Assembly (NCBI GenBank): GCA_027364495.1
Contig: DAHXPE010000169.1
Coordinates: 1 to 5,911 of the forward strand
Length of the DNA: 5,911 nt
Direction of reading: 5' to 3'
Source of the DNA: Candidatus Heimdallarchaeota archaeon
GTDB lineage: Archaea > Asgardarchaeota > Heimdallarchaeia > Hodarchaeales > LC-3
Position 1 is the first letter of the stretch. The number at the start of each line of letters is the position of its first letter. The translations under genes and the position numbers were made by a program. Shown one piece after another: positions 1 through 5,566 of this stretch. The notes under the pieces are model-generated. The model saw only the letters and a list, made by a program, of their open reading frames with translations. It searched no databases and was not told the DNA's origin.

Positions 1-10
1 GAACCACTAA

Positions 11-223
11 AATTCAAAACGGTATCATCATCAAAACATTGGTTATGCAAATCCGCAAATTGGGGGTTATATATTTGTAGTTGATTTACTATTTATTTTT
101 TTAATAGCAGAAGTAGGAGGATTTTTCACAGCAGTATTTTCCACAGGTTTTTGGAATCCACGTGGACAATTTAGTGTAATAGCTGTAATTGCTAAAATAA
201 TTGCTATTCCATTTTTTTTAATA
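11..223 (+). other. In-frame 5' extension coding two membrane segments; probable missing or frameshifted N-terminus of the gene that follows
   Basis: The frame of the downstream gene is open from 11, just after a TAA at 8-10, with no ATG, GTG or TTG before 224. Its translation is protein-like: a polar stretch containing NPQIGG, a hydrophobic segment (about 68-139, beginning YIFVVDLLF), a short loop with NPRGQ, then a second hydrophobic segment (about 176-250) running into the annotated start. The arginine loop between the helices and the sequon-rich C-terminal side suggest loop inside, ectodomain outside. Either the start lies further upstream and a one-base indel separates it, or translation uses a non-standard start such as ATT. 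The A4 run at 33-36 is the natural indel site: losing or gaining one A would join this frame to frame 1 or frame 3, both open to the left edge. Confidence 0.65.
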
Positions 224-1891
224 TTGATTATTGTTTTACCAATATTTTTACATGGGGTATCATCTTTAGTTACCGGTGGTAGTTATTTAGGTGCAGGTTT
301 TTCAGAATTCTCCTTTATATTTACAAATACAACTGGAGGAAAAGCAGCACAAAGCCTCAACCTTTCAAATATCAATATAGCAACCTTACGACAACATTCA
401 ACAAAAGCAGCTCAAGATTTCAATTTTGCATACGACCATCTAAGTCAATTAGGAGACAACTTAATAGTGCAAGGAATAATAAATGCAATAATTAAATCGA
501 ATCCGCAATATTCGGGGTTTAAGAATATTACAAATGCTTTAGCTTTGGTAAAGTCAATGTCGGAGATAACTTATGTTTTGCCAGAATTGTTCTTAGGATT
601 TCAATCTTTGCAAAGTGGTTTACAAGAAACCTTACCATTCATTACCAGAGGTGATAGTTCTTTTCATCCCGATTTTAACAAAGGTCTAGGTCAGCTGTCT
701 TATGCCTTTGATAATTTTTCTTCAGCATGGAATGAGTCCGTACAAGGTTCATATCATGGTATAAAACAAGCTCTTATAGATGCACTTCCCTTGCAAAGTA
801 TTAATTCCCTATCTAATTACATTAATATTAATGAATTTTTTGGTGCCTTGGAGAATGCAACATTAGCACTTTTAAGTATAAAACAACCGTTTACACAATT
901 CTTAAATGGAACTTACTTGACAACTATAGCAATGGCAAATCTTGGTTTGAATAAACTAAATACTTCAAGTTTTTGGATGGCTCAAGGAATTAAACAGTTC
1001 ATCAAATCAAATGATTCATTATCTAAAATTGCTACACCACCAGTAGTTGCCTTCACTATATATCCGAATGGAGATGGTGGTAAAAGCGGTAATAATCAAA
1101 CTATCGAAATCCCCGTAGATGGAGTGGTAAAAATAGCTAAAGATATGAATAATCTATTAATTAGATTCGCATATGGTGGTTTATCAGGAATAGATCTTTT
1201 CCAAAGCATGGATACTATAATGACTAGTATAGGTAACATTAACTGGAATCAAACAGCTTCAGCAGCAGACACGACTTATTGGAATAATTTAAATATGAGT
1301 GTATTCAGCTTTAGATCATATTATGATTCTGGAGTAGGAAATTTAAGCATAGCTGGTCTGTTAGCTAAGGAGGATAGTAAAAAATCTTATGGCTCATTAC
1401 TTGATCCCGTTTTCGTTCAGGGTCCTAATTCATTTTTTGGAACACTCGCAAATGAAGTAAATAGACTTGTGGGAAATTTCACTGATTACGGACATGTATT
1501 TGATGCATTTGTTAATACTACTTATGCATTTAGATATTTCAGCTTTGGCTCAGATTTATATTTTAGGTATATAGAAGAATATAATTCACATGGAAATAGC
1601 TCATTAGCAATTTCATTACATGACCAAACGCTATCCAATTTTACGTTGAGTGAGTCATATGCGAATGCTGGATATTCCGCATTGCAAAATACAGTTGGTA
1701 TAAATCAACAGGTCAAAACGAATTGGATGAATTTTTTAGGTAGTTCGACTCAATATAACCCAAGTGCTTCCCTCTATGCGGCTGATGCCACTGGTATATT
1801 ACTATTAAGTATCTATCCGCCAATTTCGAACCAAGATATTTTAAATATTATAAATAGATTAGCTTTAGGTTCTATTTTAGGAAATGGATAA
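224..1891 (+). CDS. Large membrane-anchored, sequon-rich surface protein of unknown family (N-terminus incomplete)
   Basis: I do not recognise this protein family. The reading frame gives 555 residues from TTG 224, the only conventional start available, but that start cuts a membrane helix in half and the frame stays open upstream to 11, so the true protein is longer. After the helix (about residues 1-15 here, continuing from upstream) the rest is a soluble region of over 500 residues with no further convincing membrane span. I count 17 N-X-S/T sequons spread along it (for example NTT, NLS, NIT, NES, NGT, NFT) and no cysteine. By established archaeal biology this pattern fits an extracellular N-glycosylated domain held by N-terminal helices. 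The ectodomain looks largely helical, rich in aromatic, Asn and Ser residues. No enzyme motif is visible. A surface-layer, adhesion or sensor-ectodomain role is possible but unproven. The coding status is secure; the function is unknown. Confidence 0.85.
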   Translation: MIIVLPIFLHGVSSLVTGGSYLGAGFSEFSFIFTNTTGGKAAQSLNLSNINIATLRQHSTKAAQDFNFAYDHLSQLGDNLIVQGIINAIIKSNPQYSGFKNITNALALVKSMSEITYVLPELFLGFQSLQSGLQETLPFITRGDSSFHPDFNKGLGQLSYAFDNFSSAWNESVQGSYHGIKQALIDALPLQSINSLSNYININEFFGALENATLALLSIKQPFTQFLNGTYLTTIAMANLGLNKLNTSSFWMAQGIKQFIKSNDSLSKIATPPVVAFTIYPNGDGGKSGNNQTIEIPVDGVVKIAKDMNNLLIRFAYGGLSGIDLFQSMDTIMTSIGNINWNQTASAADTTYWNNLNMSVFSFRSYYDSGVGNLSIAGLLAKEDSKKSYGSLLDPVFVQGPNSFFGTLANEVNRLVGNFTDYGHVFDAFVNTTYAFRYFSFGSDLYFRYIEEYNSHGNSSLAISLHDQTLSNFTLSESYANAGYSALQNTVGINQQVKTNWMNFLGSSTQYNPSASLYAADATGILLLSIYPPISNQDILNIINRLALGSILGNG

Positions 1892-1892
1892 A

Positions 1893-1925
1893 AAGGATTA
1901 CAAAATCCTTAATTTTTTTTTTTTT
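1893..1925 (+). terminator. Hairpin plus T13 tract, terminator of the surface-protein gene
   Basis: Two bases after the stop codon lies a perfect 7-bp stem, AAGGATT (1893-1899) and AATCCTT (1904-1910), with a 4-nt loop, followed by AA and thirteen T residues (1913-1925). Archaeal transcription commonly ends on oligo-T tracts, so this is a strong end signal for the plus strand. Read on the minus strand, the same stem is followed by a short T run, so it may also stop transcripts from the convergent radical SAM gene, whose stop codon is only about a dozen bases away. Confidence 0.8.
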
Positions 1926-1937
1926 AAAAATTATTTT

Positions 1938-3380
1938 TTAAAGACTTTTTTGTAATGCATTCATGTGTATAACCCCTTTAACGGCCACAGATGAATTTTG
2001 AAGGAATTGCTTTAAACCATAAGATTCCATAGCATATCTGAATTCACGACGCATGTTTTGGACCATTTTAGAAGGTCTCAAATAGAATGACTTATATGCT
2101 TGAATAACCTCCTGCTTAAGATCTTCACGAGTTATACCTGTTATATCAACAATTGGATTAAAGAGAGTGTATTTTGAATAATCACGCTCAACTATTTTCC
2201 CTTCTCTATCCATTTGATCGAAAAATGGTGTTCCTGGGTAAGGTGTTGAAATAGTGAATATAGCTAAGGAAGGATCTAAAGTCTCAACAGCCCATTTGAC
2301 AGTTTTACGAACTGTTTCTATGGTTTCACCAGGAAAACCGAAAGAAAAAGAAGCCAAAGTATCCAGATTAGCTTTTCTGGTTACTCTAAAGAATTGTTCA
2401 ATATCATTTACTTTTGTTCCTTTTTTAACAGAATCAAGAATCGTTTGGTCATATGATTCAACACCAGCGAAAACTAATCTACAACCTGTTTTTCGCATGG
2501 CTTTAAGCATTCTATAATCTGACCTATCAGCTCTAACAGTGGCACCCCAATAAATGTCGCGATCAATATCTTTTATTGCCTTACAGACCTCAAATACTCT
2601 TTTTCGACTGACGAAAAACAAATCATCAACAAAAGCAACAGCCTTTATACCTTCGTCTGCTAATTCAGCCATCTCAGCTGCAATGTTTTCTGGTGTTCGA
2701 GTTCGCCATTTAGCTCCATAAAAGGAAGTGACTGAGCAAAACTCACAATCATAGGGACAACCTCTGGTTGTAATCATAGTCGTTGCTTGAAAAGAACTGC
2801 CGAAAATTCTGTATTTATCCATAGGTAAGAGATGTCGAGCAGGGAAAGGAAGCTCATTAATATCTTTTATAAGAGGAGCATTTTTAGTTGAGTGTGGAAA
2901 ACCAAATTCATCCATAAAGGTAATACCATCAATCTTTTTCCAATCTTTTCCCTCATCAATGGCAATCACGAAATCTCGAAACGTGTATTCAGCTTCACCA
3001 CGAAAGACAATATCAACACCTGGTATTGATGCACATTCTTCTGCAAGGGGACTAGGGTGATGACCACCCCAAACTACGTATTGTACGCCTTCTTCTTTGC
3101 AAAGTTTAGTTGCAGCTACTGCATCTTTAAAATTAGGCGTTTTAACCTGAATACCAACAATATCGGGCCTAAATTTTCTTAAGACTGTTCGTAATGTTTC
3201 TAAAGTGGCACCTATTGTCCTTGAATCTAAAATTTTCACTTTTCCAGCAAATCCTGCTTGTTCAAGAACCGCTGCCATATATGCGAGACCCAATGGTGGA
3301 GCTGTAAAATTTAAAAAAGATGAAACCTGATATTTATTAGTTCCTTGTCCGGGGGGTGTAGCAAGTAAAACTTTAACCAT
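1938..3380 (-). CDS. B12-binding-domain radical SAM protein, substrate unknown
   Basis: The product has 480 residues from the ATG chosen here. Residues 1-145 match the cobalamin-binding (Rossmann-like) domain at the front of class B radical SAM enzymes: an opening MVKVLLATPP, then APPLGLAYMAAVLEQAG, PDIVGIQVKT, WGGHHPS (104-110) and FRGEAEYTF. The radical SAM core follows, with the CX3CX2C cluster motif at C208, C212 and C215, FVDDLF at 250-255, GVES at 306-309 and GFPGET at 348-353. Family members carry out methylations, cyclisations and other difficult C-C or C-P chemistry in the cytosol, including archaeal lipid modification (GrsA/GrsB type), bacteriochlorophyll synthesis (BchE) and hopanoid methylation; nothing here decides the substrate. 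No DxHxxG cobalamin motif is visible, which is common in this group. The frame extends three codons to a GTG at 3387-3389, but ATG 3378-3380 gives the typical N-terminus. No Shine-Dalgarno is seen, and a TATA-like element about 20 bases upstream suggests a nearly leaderless mRNA. Confidence 0.92.
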   Translation of the reverse strand: MVKVLLATPPGQGTNKYQVSSFLNFTAPPLGLAYMAAVLEQAGFAGKVKILDSRTIGATLETLRTVLRKFRPDIVGIQVKTPNFKDAVAATKLCKEEGVQYVVWGGHHPSPLAEECASIPGVDIVFRGEAEYTFRDFVIAIDEGKDWKKIDGITFMDEFGFPHSTKNAPLIKDINELPFPARHLLPMDKYRIFGSSFQATTMITTRGCPYDCEFCSVTSFYGAKWRTRTPENIAAEMAELADEGIKAVAFVDDLFFVSRKRVFEVCKAIKDIDRDIYWGATVRADRSDYRMLKAMRKTGCRLVFAGVESYDQTILDSVKKGTKVNDIEQFFRVTRKANLDTLASFSFGFPGETIETVRKTVKWAVETLDPSLAIFTISTPYPGTPFFDQMDREGKIVERDYSKYTLFNPIVDITGITREDLKQEVIQAYKSFYLRPSKMVQNMRREFRYAMESYGLKQFLQNSSVAVKGVIHMNALQKSL

Positions 3381-3397
3381 GGTAAACACTGAAAATA

Positions 3398-3406
3398 AAA
3401 TATAAG
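3398..3406 (-). promoter_or_regulatory. TATA-box candidate for the radical SAM gene
   Basis: Read on the minus strand this is CTTATATTT, 18-26 bases before ATG 3380. Archaeal TATA boxes are centred about 25 bases before the transcription start, so the transcript would begin at or very near the start codon, which fits the missing ribosome binding site. Background AT content is high, so chance similarity is possible. Confidence 0.45.
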
Positions 3407-3423
3407 TACTGATTTTAATTGAT

Positions 3424-3444
3424 CTTAGAAAATATTTTTCTAGG
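3424..3444 (+). repeat. Inverted repeat upstream of the radical SAM promoter
   Basis: TAGAAAA (3426-3432) and TTTTCTA (3436-3442) form a perfect 7-bp dyad with a 3-nt centre. A G-T wobble and a C-G pair extend it to nine positions (3424-3444). It lies just upstream of the TATA-like element, where archaeal transcription factors often bind. It is not followed by a T-tract on either strand, so it does not look like a terminator. It could be an operator or chance in AT-rich DNA. The 3381-3538 spacer holds no gene that I can see. Confidence 0.35.
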
Positions 3445-3538
3445 TGTTCCTTGTTTGAAAATTTATTTAGTGCTTAATAATAATTTAGAAATATTAAGAA
3501 TTTAATAAAATTAAAATGACCTTATTTTTTGTGTTTCT

Positions 3539-4633
3539 TTATTGAACCAGATTAAAGGCATATAAACAAAAAAGTGAAGAAGTGATTTTACACATAGGGT
3601 CATCTGCTTTAAAGGTGTTTGGCATAAATTGATTAATGAATGCTAGCCAAATTTTAGATATAAATTTACAAAGTTCAGGACTGACATGTGCTTCTTTTGT
3701 GTAAAAAAGTAATTCATCAATACTACTTGGATCCATTTTACCAATTCCAGTAAGCGCATCATTTGCCGTTACAGAAGAATATTTTTCTTTAACTTTTGAT
3801 GCGAATAATGATGCTAATTCATTCTCTAATTCTTCGGTTTTTCCAGTAGAAGTTGCTTTCTGGAATAGGGTTTGTAAAACATTATAGGATCCGATATCCT
3901 GATAAATTTGACGATATTCATCTGGAAAGTTCGTTTCAAGGAGCTTAGATGTCACTTCATATAAATCTTTAGATACATCATCCTTATTAAGACCAGACCC
4001 AACAATAGGATCTATATAAACAATTAATCGTTTGATTGCTTTATTGATTGAAGAAGTCGAAGGTCCAGTATTTTGTACTTCAGTTTCAGTCTTAGCTTCA
4101 GGAACAGCATCCATCAAACTAACAGATTCCTGTCCTGATACATTTTCAGTCACATTTTTACCAAAATCAAATGTTTCTGTACCAACACTTTCAGTAATAC
4201 GAAACCCAAATTGAGTTCTAGGTGGTAGATTTTGCTGTAAAAATTCAACATGAGGAATTTTTCCTCCAAAGAAATTAGAACCAATAGATGCAATTAAGGA
4301 TTTCATCATAACATTAGAAACTTGGTCAGTAGTTGGATCATCACGCCAAATACGACTCGTTCCGATAAAAATATTAAGGATTTTACGTTCAGTATCCCAA
4401 TCTAAATCCACTGGACTAAAACCTAACCATTGCAAAAACTTCTGAGTTTGATCTTCCAACCTTTTTTCATCAGGTTGGAAAATTTTCATGGCTGATTGAA
4501 TAATTTCATTAGTGACTTCTGGCCATTTAGTTGATAAAAAACTATATTTCTTTGCATAATCGAATAAAGCGCTCATAAGGAATGTTTTAGCCTTTATTCC
4601 TACCATTTGTTCAGCAAGACCCAAAGATTTCAA
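3539..4633 (-). CDS. Unrecognised two-part soluble protein, divergent from the Roadblock gene
   Basis: I do not recognise this 364-residue protein. It has no signal peptide and no membrane span. It appears to have two globular parts: residues 1-147, mixed helix and strand, ending with a helix followed by FGGKIPHVEF and a strand FGFRI; and residues 195-364, mostly helical, with LIVYIDPIVGSG near its start. Between them is a polar linker (about 148-194) rich in Glu, Thr, Ser and Val. Three cysteines sit in the last 45 residues (C322, C348, C356). The order helix, GGK, strand, turn, strand at 105-146 faintly recalls V4R-type small-ligand domains, but the usual cysteines are absent there, so this is only a hint. 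The start is uncertain: the longest frame opens with TTG 4631-4633; ATG 4604-4606 (residue 10) is the first ATG, and a TATA-like element at 4639-4648 would put the transcript start between the two. It is divergent from the Roadblock gene and may work with it. Confidence 0.8.
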   Translation of the reverse strand: MKSLGLAEQMVGIKAKTFLMSALFDYAKKYSFLSTKWPEVTNEIIQSAMKIFQPDEKRLEDQTQKFLQWLGFSPVDLDWDTERKILNIFIGTSRIWRDDPTTDQVSNVMMKSLIASIGSNFFGGKIPHVEFLQQNLPPRTQFGFRITESVGTETFDFGKNVTENVSGQESVSLMDAVPEAKTETEVQNTGPSTSSINKAIKRLIVYIDPIVGSGLNKDDVSKDLYEVTSKLLETNFPDEYRQIYQDIGSYNVLQTLFQKATSTGKTEELENELASLFASKVKEKYSSVTANDALTGIGKMDPSSIDELLFYTKEAHVSPELCKFISKIWLAFINQFMPNTFKADDPMCKITSSLFCLYAFNLVQ

Positions 4634-4878
4634 CTCAGTATAATAAAGTTAATTTAGATTATTAATTGTTTAATTTTTATAATTTGTTAATCGATTTAAA
4701 TTGAATCAGAAATATTTATTTATGCTAATAATTTGAAATTATTAAAATAATTTTATTTACTAATACAGTATTTTGAATAATTAAGAGTTAAAAATGAATT
4801 AAATTTATCTTATTTGTTACTACCAAATTTATTAATTTTACTGTAATTTCACAAAAAATCTTTATTTGATTGGTTGAA
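4634..4878. promoter_or_regulatory. Shared divergent control region, very AT-rich
   Basis: This spacer separates two divergent genes and must hold both promoters. On the minus strand, CTTTATTATA (4639-4648) is a TATA candidate for the 364-aa gene, with a start near 4618 and ATG 4606 downstream. On the plus strand, TTTATTAA (4829-4836) is a possible TATA box for the Roadblock gene, with a leader of about 20 bases. Near the centre is an A/T-only dyad, AAATTATT (4736-4743) with AATAATTT (4746-4753), and a palindrome AATCGATT at 4689-4696. All are weak signals against an AT-rich background. I see no small ORF or RNA gene here. Confidence 0.5.
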
Positions 4879-5271
4879 ATGAGCAACGATATTGAAACCC
4901 GAATTTCTCAAATACAATCGATTCTTGAAGAATCTAAAAGTAGAATTTCTGAAATCGAAGGTTTATTATTAGTCACGAGAGATGGCTTACCAATTGCTTC
5001 TACATCTACTTTAGCTGAGTCAACTGATGAAGATAGAATGAGTGCAATGGCCGCTGCTGCACTAAATTTAGCTGAAAGAGTTGTAATGGAGCTCTCTAAA
5101 GGCACTTTGAAAGAAATGGTCATTAAAGGCGATAGTGGTTTGATTATTGTCATTCAAGTTGGTGAGGAAGCTGTTTTAACAGCAACAACATCCAGTGATG
5201 CAAAATTGGGTTTAATATTACTAGAATTAAAACGTTCAGCAAAAAGTGTTGTGCAAATTTTAGCTGAATAA
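4879..5271 (+). CDS. Roadblock/LC7 domain protein (MglB-like)
   Basis: The 130-residue product is a single Roadblock/LC7 domain with an N-terminal polar helix (residues 1-25). Recognisable elements in family order are EGLLLVTRDGLPIAS (27-41), the long helix RMSAMAAAALNLAERVV (53-69), the strand pair MVIKGDSGLIIVIQVG (80-95), VLTATTSS (99-106) and the closing helix from DAKLGLILLELKRSA (107-121). Established biology: these proteins dimerise and act as scaffolds or activators of small Ras-like GTPases, as MglB does for MglA, and archaea, especially Asgard lineages, carry many of them. No GTPase gene is adjacent, so the partner is unknown. The length is normal for a stand-alone domain. The frame also opens at TTG 4870, three codons earlier; ATG 4879 is preferred. 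There is no clear Shine-Dalgarno. The gene is divergent from the unknown 364-aa protein and is followed by T-tracts, so it is probably monocistronic. Confidence 0.92.
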   Translation: MSNDIETRISQIQSILEESKSRISEIEGLLLVTRDGLPIASTSTLAESTDEDRMSAMAAAALNLAERVVMELSKGTLKEMVIKGDSGLIIVIQVGEEAVLTATTSSDAKLGLILLELKRSAKSVVQILAE

Positions 5272-5276
5272 GCCTC

Positions 5277-5319
5277 TTTTAGTATTTTTTAATCGTAAAA
5301 ATTTTTTACTTCATTTTTT
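5277..5319 (+). terminator. Serial oligo-T terminator after the Roadblock gene
   Basis: Four T runs follow the stop codon within about 45 bases: 5277-5280, 5285-5290, 5302-5307 and 5314-5319. A weak dyad GTAAAA (5295-5300) and TTTTAC (5304-5309) lies among them. Multiple short U-tracts are a typical archaeal termination signal. AT-rich background makes single runs unremarkable; the clustering just after the stop is the evidence. Confidence 0.55.
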
Positions 5320-5371
5320 CAATAGAATAGCTCCTCCTTCCCTAGAAGTAAATTTATAATCTGAGGAAAAA

Positions 5372-5412
5372 CAATCTAAAAAAATTGAATACGTAGTAAG
5401 TAGATTGCAATC
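5372..5412 (+). repeat. Overlapping dyads with repeated CAATC/GATTG upstream of the AMP phosphorylase promoter
   Basis: CAATCTA (5372-5378) and TAGATTG (5401-5407) form a 7-bp inverted repeat with 22 bases between. The second arm overlaps a perfect 10-bp palindrome, GATTGCAATC (5403-5412). TGCAATCA occurs at 5406-5413 and again at 5478-5485, so copies flank the TATA candidate at 5441-5448. The placement suits a regulator binding site. It may be chance; no known operator is recognised. Confidence 0.4.
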
Positions 5413-5431
5413 AAAACAGTAGGGTTAAAGT

Positions 5432-5448
5432 GAAAACTGTTATATAAA
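5432..5448 (+). promoter_or_regulatory. BRE/TATA promoter candidate for the AMP phosphorylase gene
   Basis: GAAA at 5432-5435 (BRE-like) precedes TATATAAA at 5441-5448, the best archaeal TATA match in the window. It predicts a transcript start near 5470 and a leader of about 95 bases before ATG 5567. A 6-bp dyad AACAGT (5415-5420) and ACTGTT (5436-5441) overlaps it and could be an operator. A second weaker TATA candidate at 5507-5514 would give a leader of about 30 bases. The rest of the 5272-5566 spacer holds no ORF that I can support. Confidence 0.5.
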
Positions 5449-5552
5449 ACTAAAATCAAATTTTTGGATTTTTAAGCTGCAATCATTAAAATAGTTTCAA
5501 ATTTTTTTTTATAAGAAAAACATGTTCTAAAAAAACAAAAACTATTAATTTT

Positions 5553-5559
5553 AAGGAAG
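5553..5559 (+). promoter_or_regulatory. Shine-Dalgarno-like site of the AMP phosphorylase gene
   Basis: AAGGAAG lies 7 bases before ATG 5567. It is the only convincing ribosome binding site in the window; the radical SAM, 364-aa and Roadblock genes show none. This fits a long 5' leader for this gene and short or absent leaders for the others. Confidence 0.55.
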
Positions 5560-5566
5560 TATATTA

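Noticed and set aside
113..121. Strong Shine-Dalgarno-like AGGAGG on the plus strand
   Set aside because: No ATG, GTG or TTG follows at a useful distance, and the bases encode V-G-G in the open frame of the surface protein.
2254..2517. Plus-strand open frame of 87 codons
   Set aside because: It lies wholly opposite the well-supported radical SAM gene, has no family signal and is an antisense shadow.
4032..4214. Plus-strand open frame of 60 codons
   Set aside because: It is antisense to the linker region of the 364-aa protein, where composition favours open frames; no motif or start signal.
4736..4753. A/T-only dyad near the middle of the divergent spacer as a regulator site
   Set aside because: It has no G or C and the spacer is nearly all A and T, so such dyads are expected; kept only as a note under the control region.
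4689..4923. Palindrome AATCGATT present at 4689-4696 and 4916-4923 as a possible operator pair
   Set aside because: The second copy is inside the Roadblock coding region and explained by its codons; two 8-mers in AT-rich DNA are weak evidence.
4908..5153. Minus-strand open frame of 81 codons
   Set aside because: It is antisense to the Roadblock domain, whose reading frame is clear.
5295..5309. GTAAAA/TTTTAC hairpin as an intrinsic bacterial-type terminator
   Set aside because: The stem is short and nearly all A-T; the serial T runs explain termination better.
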